64,000 bases of DNA from Acanthosepion lycidas (taxonomy: Eukaryota; Mollusca; Cephalopoda; Sepiida; Sepiidae): assembly GCA_963932145.1 (NCBI GenBank), contig OZ010577.1, forward strand, positions 22,531,924-22,595,923, given 5' to 3'. Under the pieces are notes generated by a model. That model was given only the letters and a program-made list of their open reading frames with translations, was not told the origin of the DNA and ran no database searches. Positions 11,885 through 23,669 of the stretch are shown here, in pieces. How positions within the stretch are numbered: position 1 is the stretch's first letter; every line of letters starts with the position of its first letter. The position numbers and the translations under genes were made by a program.

Positions 11885-13595
11885 CACTGTTTTATGGCCA
11901 TCTACCATTTTTTTAAATTATTTCTAAACTGACATTACATTGTCAGTCATCAACTAATAATATACATTGTATATCAGCATGAATGGTGCAGTGCATACTA
12001 TGTAGGAGCCGCTGACGTGGCTGGATCCCCAAAAGGCGAGTTTCAGCAGTGTTTTTTGTACTTTTTACTACCTAAGTTATACTGTCACTGTCAATCATAA
12101 ACTATAATAATTGATAGGGCCAGTGCTTATTACTGCAAACCTTACAAATGCTAATTTCAGTAAAATTTAGTCATTAAAATATCAGTGGTTATTACGAAAA
12201 GAATAACATTTTCTTAGATGGTTTTTAAATAAAAAAAGAACTATTCAATATAAAAGTAAATAATTAATGAATATTTACTGAAATTTACATTTAAATTGGA
12301 TAATTCACTGAATTTTGGTAATTTAAAAAAGCACTGCTCTTCTCCCTAATTTTCTTTCGAGAGTTTGTGGCCACCAGGTTGGGAAATTTTGAAATCAATG
12401 TGTAGTAGAGATGGGGACCTGTATCAATGTTTTGGGGCTAAGACCCAGTGCACTCAGAAGGATTCCCAGAAATTTTTCTGCTTCACAGAACATCTGACAT
12501 TTTTGGGCGTGTTCAGGTGGCAGCACTAATTGGAAAAGATCATGTGCTGAGGTAAGTGCTGTGCCTGTAAGAATTTCTATGATTATCAACACTTGATAAA
12601 AACCACTGAAGAGTTGGAGAGGATATCAAACAATAATAATATTGATAATAAAATTGAATTAGATGGAAATATGAGGATAAATAAGGATGTTGGTGTGATT
12701 ATTGTTATAATAAGTTAGGGTAATGAAGGCAACAGGGAGTAATAATGGAGCCGGCCAGTTAGTCAGGTTTAGTGGGTGAGGAAACTAATAAAAGGAATTT
12801 AAGCTGACGGCATTGATTTCAAATAGTACTTCACTCCCATCCAACATTGGTTTTATCTTTACATCATCTTTAGAAATAATAAATTCTAGGATGAAAGATA
12901 CTGAGAGATGATGGACAAAAATACATTATATTTGAAAGTTGAAGAATCAAATCCTGTTAATGATAATGAGAATTAATCGGTTATATATAGAAATGTATAA
13001 TTAAAACTGACTTTTTTTATAAGCCTATAATTAATATCTGATACTTATTTTAATTTCTATAATTAATATTGAATTTTATATTGATTAATAATCCCTTATC
13101 TTTTTAAATTTAATTTTAGTTTATTTGTACTATATTTAATATTCTATCTTCCTTCAGTCTATGCATTTTTTCATGTTATTTTTCTTCTTCCTACAAATAG
13201 ACACTAGTGATTCAGGGTATCATGTGTAAAATAGTTATATATTTCCAATTATCACTCTATTTTTCTTTATATTATACTAAGCTAAATTTAGTAAGATATA
13301 ATACAGTCCTTGTCTGATGGCTTATTTTCGACTTATGCCATTGGCTGGTATTCAAGTATGAGTGAAAAGTAGCATTTTGAATGGTGACATTCAAGATGGG
13401 TAGTTTTTCCCTTGTGGGAAAATGAAATAAAACCAATAGATAAAATAATAGTAAAGAATGAGAAAAAATTAATTTTCTCATGATGTAAGTAATAAAGGAA
13501 CCAGAAATGGTTTTTGGTCATTGACGCAATTTTATGATTCCATTTCTGGAAAAGACAGAATCTCTCTTTTTCCACTTTCCAACGACATTTTAAGT
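11885..13595. other. No gene recognised
   Basis: A moderately GC-richer patch at 12370-12600 contains a minus-strand 65-codon frame without known motifs. CACTGTCAATCATA-type stretches occur near 11945 and 12085 and hint at an old duplication. No coding claim is made. Confidence 0.4.
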
Positions 13596-13597
13596 GA

Positions 13598-14270
13598 AGT
13601 AAGTAATTTGGTTGTTCCAACTCACTGCAAAGCTGACTTGAGCATAACCATTTTAATCATTGTTATATTTTCGTAACCTAACTCCTGAACCTAAAAGGAA
13701 AATAGACATACCTAAGAGACATTGAGAACTTTGTTTCACTAGAAACACCATAAAAAGAATAAAGGGTCCAGAGTAGAAATCAAATTTTTATATGCTTCTT
13801 CTTAACTGCTTACCATATGAATATACATACACCTAAAATACATACAAACATGCAACTTTTTAAATTCCATAGTTCTTTCAAAATGAATGAATTCAACACA
13901 TATAGGATTTTTATGTATATTTTTTATGATGATGCTTATACTGACTTACTCTAATTTCTGAACCAAGAAAAAGAAAATGGGCATTCCATAACCATGTTTA
14001 AACATCACAATGATAAAAGTTTCCTTAGGTTGTTTCAACTCTGCGCAAAGCTGATTTGAGCCTGACCATTAATATGATGCTTATGCTTACTTACCTTAAG
14101 TTCTAACCCAAGAAAAACAAAGACATACAGAATAGATATTGAGAAATTTGTCTTATTAAAATTACCATAAAAAATAAACGTTTAATCATAGAAACCCAAG
14201 TATGTTTCTTCTTTGTTTATGTGAACATACACATACAAACATGCAACCTGTTTAATTCCATAAACTTGAA
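13598..14270. repeat. Tandem duplication, about 420-bp spacing
   Basis: The block TTGGTTGTTCCAACTC...GCAAAGCTGACTTGAGC at about 13607 recurs as TAGGTTGTTTCAACTC...GCAAAGCTGATTTGAGC at about 14029. It is followed in both by a CCTAA/CTTAAG...AACC block, an ACCATAAAAA block and CATACAAACATGCAACxT. The words ATACTAAGCTAAATTTA at about 13274 and 14505 suggest the unit extends further, to over 1 kb. Confidence 0.7.
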
Positions 14271-14539
14271 AAATAGTACAACTTCCTAGACCTTCCACTA
14301 TTTCTCACAGTTAGCCTTTTTTTGGTACCCAGAAATTCTTTGGAAAAATTTCCGTCAAAGCCAGCATGCAATGTGAGATGTATATTTCCCACTAGTGCTA
14401 GAGATGAGTTTTTGAACTAAAGTTATTATAAGGAATGTTTATTTCCTAAGCAGAAAGGAAGGCTCTCTCTACACTTATTATATTACTAATATTTTTACTT
14501 GGCCTTATACTAAGCTAAATTTACTAAATATAAAAAAAA

Positions 14540-15344
14540 AAAGAAGAGACACTTCAAATCATGATCTTCTCAAGATGAATACATATTAAAATGAGTAAAA
14601 TCAACCACCTTTTCTAATTTGTTGATCAGCTATTATTAAACAGATTATCCTCACATATAAACAGAAAGAGATTATGATGAAGAATTTGTTGTGACATGAA
14701 TAAAGGCCCTCACAGATGTTTCCACTTCTAGAACAGAAATACAAATGTCAAAGTGTCTTATACATGGGAGGTTAATAATTACAGCTTGGAATTTGTTTCA
14801 ATATGCAATAAATTGGGAGGCCACAAAGTCATTTAAATTGTCAAAAAGAATTTAAGAAATGTCTTTTTCAGAACAACTACTGTAACACACAACCTCATTC
14901 CCAAGACCTTTTTGCTCTTTTTAATAAGACGTGAAGAAGCCCTGTCATAATATGCAAAAAAAAGGATCACAATTTTGTTTGATGCGAACAGTCACTCACA
15001 TAAATATCAACTCTTAAATTCATGTAAAAAATCAAAATTACATCTTATTGGGAAGTTCAAGAAATTCTAGAGATGTCAAACCTAAAATATAAAACAATTT
15101 GTTTATACAACTTATTCAAACAATCATAAAAGCATGCAAATAAAAAACCTGAACAAACTATAATAATTACTATTTCCTGTTTGAGCTCTGGGGTAGTGTA
15201 GAATTAATAAATGAAGTTATTTTAATTAAATTGGTGGAAGGTGGGGGACAGATGGAAAATCGTCCCCACAAAAAAGAAAATAAATGCCTTCCTCATTCTG
15301 TTAAGCATCTAAGAGTAAATAGTCAAGTTGCCACATACTTTTTC
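14540..15344. other. No gene recognised
   Basis: AT-rich DNA with only short chance frames and no repeat matched elsewhere in the window. Confidence 0.4.
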
Positions 15345-16042
15345 TTTATGTGCCAAGTCCCCTCAGGACATAGGCGATCATGGCTCTCCCCAATTTCCTG
15401 TCCTTTGTAGTAATTAGTAAATTTTCTCTGTTATTTCTCCTAAACCTCATTCCACCATCCATTTACTTAAGCTCACTAAGTGTGTTATGCATTGTTTTCC
15501 TCTGTCCCTCTTACCTTCAGTCTGTCCTGTGAGTATCAAATTTTCCAAGCTCTCTTTCCTCATTATGTGCCCTAGAAATTTCTCTCCCTAATGTTAAGTA
15601 TAAGTTTCTTTTTTGTTTCCATTTTCCTAAAACTTTGTTATTGCCCAGAAGTTCAGTCCATGATATCCTCAGCAACCTTCTGTAGAACTGCATTTCTGTT
15701 GCTATCAGTCTCTATTTCATCTTTGAGGGAATTGCCCAGAATTCACTGACATACAGGAAGACAGTTTAGTACTCTTTTCTTTGTTTCTAGTAAAGTTTTT
15801 CTGTTTCTTAATACTCTGCCAAGCTTTTGGAAGGCATCTTTGGCTATCCAAATGAACTTTTGGATTTCAGTTCTCTGTTAAAACACTTCCCAGATATTGA
15901 AATGTTTGTCCTTGCTTGATTTTGGTGTCTCCAATTTGTAATTTGCATTTTGGGATCATCCTTTTGCTAACAACCAGGAATCCTGTCTCCTTGCAGTTGA
16001 TGTTTAATCCTTTCTTCTCTCTTTCCTTCACTACCTTCTGTA
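15345..16042 (-). pseudogene. LINE reverse transcriptase, 3' half
   Basis: The minus strand reads LLQKVVKEREKKGLNINCK, then KCKLQIGDTKIKQGQTFQYL and GSVLTEN. After stops and frame shifts come RLIATEMQFYRRLLRISWTE and a C-terminal tail. This is the thumb and C-terminal region of a non-LTR RT (RTE/L2-like, very common in octopus-type genomes). It is contiguous with the RT fragment at 16450-16930 except for the inserted short retroelement at 16054. Confidence 0.8.
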
Positions 16043-16053
16043 GGAGTTTTTGT

Positions 16054-16438
16054 TTGGACTGGTTTGTTTTACGGCATATCAACCTCAATGGTTTATTTAA
16101 TACCAACAATTTTTATTCCTTCAAAAATCTATTTCTAGTAATATTTTTTTCCAAAAATATATTGTTGGTAATTTTTTTTTAAAAGTATTTCTGGTATTAA
16201 AACCTATTTTTACTTTTTCATAGTGTTTTGACCCCAGTTTGTGGGGGGGTAACTATTTGCCCATAGCTGGGGCCCTAACAGGTACTACCACCCCAGGTCA
16301 CAGTGGACCTGAGAACACCAGCAATTAAAAAGTGGTTCCATGCTCCTCAAAACATCCTGATCAGGGGCCTTCGTGTTGGATGTAGTTTACCATCTTACCC
16401 AGGACGCGGATGTAGTTTATCATCATACCGAGGACAGT
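16054..16438 (-). mobile_element. Short retroelement (family A) inserted into LINE RT
   Basis: It lies between two perfect copies of the 11-bp LINE sequence GGAGTTTTTGT (16043-16053 and 16439-16449). It has the same start (GGTTTGTTTTACGGCATATC) and body (TGATCAGGGGCCTT...) as other family members. The far side carries two imperfect copies of a 28-bp motif TGTAGTTTAtCATC(A/T)TACC(C/G)AGGAC. Removing it and one target copy rejoins the RT reading frame, so the boundaries are well supported. Confidence 0.9.
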
Positions 16439-16449
16439 GGAGTTTTTGT

Positions 16450-16935
16450 AGTTTTCTTTTCATGTCTGCTATCAATACTGTGACATCTGCATGTCTAATG
16501 TAATTAAGATTGTGACTGCCAATAATATTGGTAGAACTTTTAATTCTCTCAGAATTGCCTTGCTGTATAGACTGAATAAGTCTGGTGAGAAGACACATTA
16601 TTTTTTATTTTTTGTATATCTGCTGAACTCATTTTTTATTCATACACAGGAAGGTTGCTGCCAGTAGGCTTTTGTTTATTCTAATATCCTTCCGAAATAT
16701 GTCAAGGTTACTATAAGCTATTCTAGCAGATCTTTGTGGCATACTTTATCAAATGTCTTTGCATAATCTATAAAACACAGTTAGACATGTCCTTCTGCAT
16801 TTGTATCGCTCTTTCTGATAACATTCTGAGCACAAATATTATGTTCCTTGTTCCAATGTCTTTGACAAACCCCACACTGATCTTGTCCTATTTCCAATCT
16901 GTTTCTGCAGTATGCTTTATTCGTCAGAATTTTTT
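16450..16935 (-). pseudogene. LINE reverse transcriptase, catalytic part, decayed
   Basis: On the minus strand: FIDYAKTFDKV (family pattern FIDYAKAFDKV), a QGN...ERIKSSTNIIGSHNLNYI stretch, then RHADVTVLIAD. The last is the catalytic box C, normally YADD, here HADV, so one catalytic aspartate and the tyrosine are lost. Several stops and frame shifts are present. It continues into 16042-15345 on the other side of the family A insertion. Confidence 0.8.
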
Positions 16936-17290
16936 ACAAGAGCCCATATTGCAATTTTGTTGTTATTATTGCTTTTCTCAAGCACTCTGTATTATTTGTT
17001 CTCATATTGTATTCATTTCTATACATGGCTAGCTTAGGCAATTTTTGTGGCCTAACATATGTGCTGATTCCTTAAGTTTTTGGAAGAGGCATGGCACGTG
17101 GAACTAGAATAATCTACCCCAGTGGACAAAATAAAGGGTTCGGTTTAAAATTCCAATCACCTGAAAAAGGCCAGAGTGAACAATTGCTGAAACATTGTAA
17201 ATATGGCAACAAAGATGAGGACAATAGTTAATAACACTGTAAATAGTGTAAATGATTACAATACCTCATTTTAGAAGTATAGACAGATAC
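16936..17290. mobile_element. PLE 3' end joined to SINE tail
   Basis: The left part (16936-17075) is a PLE 3' segment on the minus strand (CCCATATTGCAATTTTG ... GCCTAACATATGTGCTGATTCC). The right part (about 17090-17290) is a plus-strand SINE tail from GGCATGGCACGTGGAACTAG to AGAAGTATAGACAGATACT. The CTGAAGA core is changed to CTGAAAA here. The joint lacks the tRNA head. Confidence 0.65.
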
Positions 17291-18585
17291 TTATAAATAG
17301 TGTTTATTATTTTTGTTGTCAATTCTGAAGAACAAAGAAAATGTATGAATTCACTTTCATATCTCTCAGTTTTATTCTAATCATTACTTTTTAAAGCAAA
17401 CATTGATGAGGACTGAAGGTGGTTAAAATAATAGTGGTGTCAAGGGAACAACCATATTTTGTAGCTTTTTTTATTTTTTTGCAGGTATGAAGGTCCAAAT
17501 TTACCAAACCTCCTTCACCCTCAAAATTTCATTGTTGGATGTCCTATAAAGAAATTTTGTTCATTGTATCTTGTAGAACTTTCTTTTCATCCTTGTCTCT
17601 CTGTTAAACTTTATTTTTTAAAAATAAAGGAAATAAAACTAGTGATAAGTTTTTTCTGTATGGAACATGGAAATCACTCATGAACATTGAAACATTTAAA
17701 ACCAAAAAATAAACTTTTACATTTAGCACCTTGGCAAATAACTTTATTTTTGCATCAAATTAAATGTTTTCTTTATTACCTTTTACTTTCATAAAATACA
17801 TGCAGCAAAACCTTCAAAGAAAATAACTGCACAAATATGTTGCATTTTCATTAAGACATTCCAGGTTTATAATTCTAGAAAAGAAAATCAGTTTATTTTT
17901 ATCATGACAATACTGACAGTATTTTATGCAAAAGTTTTATATACTTATTTATTAATCCAGATATTTTTCAAACTATTCTTTTATTCTGATTGTTTTAAAT
18001 CTGAGATATCAGAGGATACATTCTTTATTTTTCTTCAAGTGTATGTTTCATCAAACCATCTGTATAACTGTCCTATAGGAAGAAAATGAGTAACTACTGA
18101 TACTGAGGTTTGAGCATGACACTCTGGACTTATAAATATGTTTTTCACCAAGTGTATAAATAGCTGTGTCAGACTGTAGTGATGACTGAGTAACTATTGA
18201 GTGGAACTATCCAGATGAATTGTTGTGAATTAGTGTGCATTGGTGATTTAGGTTTTGATTTTGGATTTACAAGATATTCACTGAAGTGGTTAATTATCTT
18301 TGGTTGACTTTTACTTCTTTGTACTTGTTAAGTATTTATTTGTGGTTGCAATAAAATACTGTTTTACTTGAAGTCTTGAGTTATACTTAATTATTAATGG
18401 CCACTGTACATCACAAGAATAAGTCATTTTAAACGTTTTAAAATCTAAATGTGTAAAAAAAACCTAAGATAGGTAAGAGAAACATATCAGCTGAAGTGTT
18501 GTTTTTAAAATACTAAAGATGAAGTCAATATTCTGAAAAATGTATGGAATAATAAAAAGATTTCATTGAAGAATTTTTGATAAAA
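17291..18585. other. No gene recognised
   Basis: Very AT-rich. A short plus-strand frame at 17904-18089 is hydrophobic but unsupported. Confidence 0.45.
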
Positions 18586-18589
18586 CTGT

Positions 18590-19060
18590 CATGTTGAAGC
18601 ATATCTCAGATGTCATATGTTAGAGATACTAATCCAAAACAGAAAATAATAGACTATCTTTCATTATAGAGAATAAGAAAACCCAGAATAAGAAAACACA
18701 TCAACTGAGATAATAACCCAATATACAGAATAATAGAATAATATATCTTAGACAACAGTCGAATACATTAAATGCACTTCATCTTATAAAATAGTTCAAC
18801 ACACAGGATTATAAACAGATTTCTTCTTAGGTAACCATCCAATAGACAGAATCATAAAATCACTTCATCTTTGATATTTTACCATACATAAGCATAAAAA
18901 CACCATCTCAGACAATAATCCAATACACAGTATGATAAAAAAAACCTTTATTTGAGGACATTAATACAGAAATCCCAATACTTGTTCTGATCAAAAGAAA
19001 GTATCACAAAAACAAGAAATAGAAAAATATACTGAATAATCAAAATACTTCATCTTTAAG
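18590..19060. repeat. Degenerate tandem repeat, unit roughly 50-60 bp
   Basis: Variants of AATCCAATACACAGAATxATAAAA followed by ATCTTAGACAA recur about six to eight times (for example near 18710, 18770, 18838 and 18915). Units are diverged and vary in length. No coding periodicity. Confidence 0.55.
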
Positions 19061-20430
19061 TTTCAGAAACCAAAAGTTCCTATATCCCCAGAATTAAGAA
19101 AAATGTACACAATTCTTTTAACTGAAGAACAATAGATATTCTATTTTGAATAAAGCCAAAAAAAATATTTAAAGCATTTGCTATAATGCACTTCATAAAT
19201 AACAAACAGATTCTTTACTTAAAGTGTGCACAATAAAAATAAATATTAAAGGAAATTATATAAAATATTGTTTTATTTGTGACATTAGTTACAAATGAAT
19301 TCTATAATCTTTTTCTCTGTCATGTAATTAGTTTAAAATATTTACTAGAAAGAGCAAGTACAAAGCATCAGGCAAAGAGTACATGTTTTAACATTCATCT
19401 GAGCATGCTATTCAACAAAGAGACTAACTTGTTTGACATTATCAATTTATTTGTAATGTTTACACAAAAGGTAATATGTGACAAGAGAATTTGAAAGCAG
19501 TATAAATTATAATGAAACCCATATAAAAAGATAAAAAAAATAGATGTTGGGTTGAAAATGAAAATGAAATCAATAAAAATATAAAAACTGGAAAAGAAAA
19601 TAGAGTGGAATTTTGTCGACTGAAAAAGTTTCTTTGCGTTTTCTCTCTTTCTTTCTTTCTTTTTTTTTTTGAACACAATAATTCTAAGTCTACGAATATG
19701 AGATAAACAGTAGAGAGAGAAAGGTTAACATAAAAAGAAAGAAGAACAGAAAGGAAGAAGTAAAATATAAAGAAGATGAGAGAAATGAAAGATAAAAATA
19801 AAATATTAAACAGAGAGGGAAGGAAATAAAGGAGAAAGAAAAGGTGAAAGAATAAAATGTCAAAAGTAAAAAAGTGTCTTGTATTTTGGTAGAAAAATCT
19901 AAGAAAGAGCAAAGAGGGAAGGAGATTTTAAGAATCATAATAAAATACTATATATATATATATTTTCTTTTCTCCTCAGTAATTTTATAATTTTAAACTT
20001 AATAGGGATTAAATTTAGATTTTAAAATTGGTAATTTTTTACTTTTAATTTTAATATCAGATTTTATCAAATAATTTAATACTTATTGGTTAGAATAAAT
20101 TCTTTTTTAATATAACCCCAATTTTAAAGCTCTGAATAGCTATTATAACCTTACTTTGTTGTCAAGTTTTTTGAATTTTCCTATACTTGTGTTTTGATTG
20201 GTCATTCTAGCTTTTGTAACAGCGTTTTCCCCTTGTGAAGGATCGTTAATTAATTTGAAACTTTTAAAACCATTTATTTTACATTCAACATCATCACTTG
20301 ATAAGACACTGCAGGTGCTGAAACAAAATGGCTATTTTTGTAGTGATTTTATAACATATTTATGTTATAATTTTTAAATAAATAATTATATATATATATA
20401 TATAAATAATAACTGGCCATTTGTATTCAA
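19061..20430. other. Purine/pyrimidine-skewed DNA with no gene
   Basis: From about 19500 to 19940 the plus strand is strongly purine-rich (GAAAG and GGAAG words). This gives a 150-codon minus-strand frame made almost only of F, L and S, an effect of composition. TA tracts are at about 19948-19962 and 20389-20404. Confidence 0.55.
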
Positions 20431-20754
20431 GGATACCCATCTACTATTGCAGACACTAGCTCAGGCACATTTGTGTTTGCTCAACACCCACAGAGCCCAC
20501 CTGTGGTTTATAATGCAACTATGCTGAGGAGATATTATTTACAGTATCTGGGAGACAGTGTGTTATCTAGTGTGATCAAGACTTTGAACAAGGCCAGCAT
20601 GCTCACACCCTCAGCCACGCTGACTTGTGGCTTCATACTAGCACAGCTATTGGCAGCTCCCAAGTGTTCCATCTACCCAATTTCACTCGCAAGGCTTGGG
20701 TCAACCTGTGTTATGGTTTTCAGGCACTTTCCAAAGGTGCCACACACTGTGATT
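20431..20754. other. GC-richer unassigned segment
   Basis: Holds a plus-strand 100-codon frame (20473-20775) that overlaps a second frame and runs into the SINE at 20755. No motif is recognised. Composition differs from its surroundings, which suggests an inserted repeat. Confidence 0.4.
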
Positions 20755-20873
20755 GTCACCCCTCCAGATTGGTAACATCAAGAAATCTCCTTCCTGACAA
20801 ATCAACCATGGTAAGAATCAAAACTCAGTCTCATGGTCAGAAAGTGAACATTCTAAACACTCAGCCATGTGCC

Positions 20874-20876
<3 letters not shown>
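20755..20876 (-). mobile_element. tRNA-derived SINE head
   Basis: On the minus strand an A-box-like GGCTGAGTGTTTAGAATG (20849-20866) is followed by a B-box-like GAGTTTTGATTCTTACC (20810-20826). The spacing is tRNA-like. It differs from the 4382 type, so it is a second SINE family. A (TA)n(TG)n microsatellite follows at about 20876-20922. Confidence 0.6.
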
Positions 20877-20921
<45 letters not shown>

Positions 20922-20922
20922 C
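20877..20922. repeat. (TA)n(TG)n microsatellite
   Basis: A run of TA followed by TG, directly abutting the SINE head. Confidence 0.9.
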
Positions 20923-21667
20923 AACAGTATTACTATTTGCATATTATAAAAAATGGAGAGAGTAGTAAAGATCTTGGCAGCTACCCCTGTTACATTACTA
21001 CAGAACAACAATAATCATGTTATTCTCAAAAGTACTTAGAAATAAATCTCCTAGATAAAAAGTAGTCATATGAATAGACAAATTTTAGGAGAGGCTCTCA
21101 ACAATGGGCAATCTACAAACAATAGATCACTTGACTGAAAAAAACAACACAATATAGCAAACCAACTTGTTTAGATTTGTTTGACTATGAAAAGGCAATT
21201 GACTCAGAAGAACACTCAGCAGTCTTTAACTGACAATGAGAATGAGAGCAACATATTAATAAAGATTATATAAAAGTTATTGAGAATATATATGATAACT
21301 ACACAAAGACAGATTAAAAAGACTGGAAAAGGACTGAGGTAAAAGGATACACTTTCGCATAAACTATTTACAGTCGGCCATCATAATTTAGAAGGATAGA
21401 AGTAAATATAAATGGAGAATATTTGAACCATCTACAATGTTCTATCACTAATATCAGAAAAACAGACAAATGTTTAAGCTTGTAGTAAAGCTTTATTCAC
21501 TGCAATTTGACTACTACTCATAAGTGGGGTTTGGCCATTTCTTTTATAGTCAAGTGGTTTGAGGAGGAGACAACTATGGTGTTCTTCCACCACAAACAGA
21601 ATCATCAGGTGAATTACAAGATCAGCTGAATGACCTAAATAAATAAAAGTTTGAATACAGGTTTAAA
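20923..21667. other. No gene recognised
   Basis: AT-rich DNA with short chance frames only. Confidence 0.4.
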
Positions 21668-21813
21668 AAATGAACTATTGTCCTCATCTTTATTGTCATA
21701 TTCACAACCTTTTGGCCATTGTACGCTCTGGCATTCTTCAGGTGATATACACTGGAATTTTGAAATGTTGTGAATATGACAATAAAGATGAAGACAATAG
21801 TCCAAAAAATATG
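21668..21813. repeat. Inverted pair of SINE/PLE tails
   Basis: GAACTATTGTCCTCATCTTTATTGTC at the left is mirrored by GACAATAAAGATGAAGACAATAGTCC at the right, about 100 bp apart. The left arm also holds the minus-strand CCTGAAGAATGCCAGAG...TGGCC block. Both arms are the 3' tail of the 4382-type SINE. The DNA transposon at 21814 is inserted in the right arm. Confidence 0.75.
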
Positions 21814-23019
21814 CAGGGTGCGATGGATAAATTGTCATCTAAATTAGGCAAAAATAAAAATAACACTGACATCTCATTTTAACAGACACATTTACCAAAA
21901 CTGCACAAAAACATCTTGAAGTACTAAAGAGTAAAGACAACTTGGGAATCTCCTGAAATTCTTTTGGATAGTCTCTTTGTTTAACTTGATGAATGCTGCC
22001 ATAATCTTTATGTCCAGTTCATCTTTGAGTTTTGTTGGTCTCTTGCTCAACTGTGCTCCACACATAATAATCAAAGGGGTTGCTGTCTGAGGAATTAGGT
22101 GTCCAGATGTAAGGGGTGATGATTTCTTTTTTTTTTTTTAAGCATTACACCCCGAGCAAGGGAGGAAGCTACTAGGATGCAGGGGGTTGCAGAAGATTTA
22201 GAGCAAGATCAGATAGGAGTGATAGAAGAAAGGATGAGGAGAAGGATAGTGGATAGATTAAGGTAACTGGAGATGTCAATTGACATTACATTTGAATAGT
22301 TGGAGATTATAGCTCTCAGGGAAACAGTAATAGGGAAGGGTGTTCCACAGGTGAGAGGTGTGAGATATGAAGCTACTGGAGTAGAAGAGATGGCTACATT
22401 TGAAAGTTTCTACAGTGAAAGGGTGAGAGAAGATGCCAGCCTCGTAGGGCGTTTAAAATCCTGAAGTCTGGGAACCAGTGAAAGCAGCTCATCGGAGCAA
22501 TTACCATGAAAGTATTTGTAAAATAGACAGAGAGAAATTGTCTCACATCCATGACTGGGTTCTCCTGCTTGTGTGGCATGGTGCAGAGTCCTCTTGAGCT
22601 AGGGCAACACTACCTCCTCAAGTCACTTCATGTAAGTCTCTGTGTTGAGTCTGAGTCCCTCACCAACAAATCCAGGAGTTCTTTTATCAGAATGATAAGA
22701 GTGAGTTTTCCGAGTTGTCGTACCTTCATAATCATAATTACACTTCTCTAACTCTTTCTGAATCCTCTGCACTGTCCTCAGATTGATACCCAAGCACTCT
22801 GAAATATTTGTATTGGGGCTTCTGGTGCAAATGCCAAGCTGTACAGCATACAGTTTCCAAATTTATGGCAGAGTGAATTGCTTCATGGTGCTCTTTTTCT
22901 TACAGATGGTGCACCCATTTGACCCTACTTCACTGTGCAGTCAACAAAATCAAAAACAAACCACATGCATGTGAAAAATTATAAATATAAAACAGCGAAA
23001 ATTTAACCATCGCACCCTG
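21814..23019 (-). mobile_element. Tc1/mariner-superfamily DNA transposon, nested and disrupted
   Basis: The ends are inverted: CAGGGTGCGATGGATAAATT at the left and, reverse-complemented, CAGGGTGCGATGGTTAAATT at the right. The flanks rejoin the SINE tail (AATAGTCC... | TAAATAGTGTAAAT). On the minus strand the N-terminal part (about 22975-22560) has a helix-turn-helix-like segment near ISECLGINLRTVQRIQKELE and a later GLRLNTETYMK. The C-terminal part (about 22130-21880) has PYIWTPNSSDSNPFDYYVW, the pattern PxPPNSPDLNPxDYYVW around a catalytic carboxylate. A LINE splits the two, the middle is partly deleted, and stops are present, so it is inactive. Confidence 0.8.
22128..22545 (-). pseudogene. 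LINE 3' fragment inserted in the DNA transposon
   Basis: Minus strand: GNCSDELLSLVPRLQDFKRP, SSFISHTSHLWNTLPYYCFP and ESYNLQLFKCNVN. These are the C-terminal region of Jockey/CR1-like RT proteins, with the hallmark LWNSLP block (here LWNTLP). It ends in a poly-A tail, seen as a T run at 22128-22139. The insertion falls inside the transposase of the element at 21814, so it is younger than that element. Confidence 0.8.
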
Positions 23020-23075
23020 TAAATAGTGTAAATCGTTATAATACCTCATCTCAGAAATATAGACAGATATTGAAA
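23020..23075 (+). mobile_element. SINE tail, resumed after transposon
   Basis: TAAATAGTGTAAATCGTTATAATACC and CAGAAATATAGACAGATA continue the SINE tail interrupted at 21813. This continuity fixes the right border of the transposon. Confidence 0.7.
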
Positions 23076-23119
23076 TGGAAGAAATCTAGGAATGTATATA
23101 TTTAGTGATAATGTTAAAG

Positions 23120-23570
23120 AACACAGTCATATTCCTACTACTGTAACATAGCTTCCCTGTGCCTTTTCTATAAAGGCTTTGATGGCAATTGTTCTGATAA
23201 ACTTTCCTCTTTAGTACATAGACTATAAATTTAAGCACAATACTAGATTGGCACCAAGGTCTCATCATTTTACCGTTAAATTGGCTAGATGTAATTGTAA
23301 TTTTATGCTTACAGTTTCTTTTCACATGCTTGTTGAACTCTCTTCCAGCTTCTTTCCTTCGAGTCAACTTTGATCTTGAAAAATTTAAATGCAATGTAAA
23401 TCATTATCTTCTGTCTTCTTGATTCCACTTTTATTTTTATCGCTCCTTAATAATGTTTTTCTTTTACTTATTATCATTCACACTCAGTAACCTCCTGCAT
23501 CTTTGTTGGCATTGTTGCCTTCCTTGGCAGTGAAATTATTAAAAACAAAATCCTACACTGGAAATTCCTT
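23120..23570 (+). pseudogene. LINE 3' fragment (Jockey/CR1-like)
   Basis: Plus-strand frames read KGFDGNCSDKLSSLV, NTRLAPRSHHFTVKLARCN, NFMLTVSF and FDLEKFKCNVNHYLLSS. They match the C-terminal region of the LINE at 59640. The 3' untranslated part CACACTCAGTAACC...GCATTGTTGCCTTCCTTGG matches 61050-61095 and 47620-47680. Frame shifts are present. Confidence 0.75.
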
Positions 23571-23604
23571 TAAAACTGAATGGACTAAAAGCATATCAGA
23601 GTAT

Positions 23605-23660
23605 ACAGTAGTTTCCCCTATATAAAGAGGATGCAGGTTCAAACCCGATAAAAGGCAGTG
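23605..23660 (+). mobile_element. tRNA-like B box (SINE head, candidate)
   Basis: GATGCAGGTTCAAACCCGA is a near-perfect B box. The upstream A box is weak (AGTATACAGTAGTTTCC). No aminoacyl stem was found. Confidence 0.4.
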
Positions 23661-23669
23661 TCTCTATAG

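Noticed and set aside
19460..19938. 150-codon minus-strand frame made mostly of F, L and S
   Set aside because: It comes from a purine-rich plus strand and overlaps a second open frame; no motif or start context supports a protein.
20473..20775. 100-codon frame as a gene
   Set aside because: It overlaps another frame, runs into a SINE, and shows no family motif; left as unassigned repeat-like DNA.
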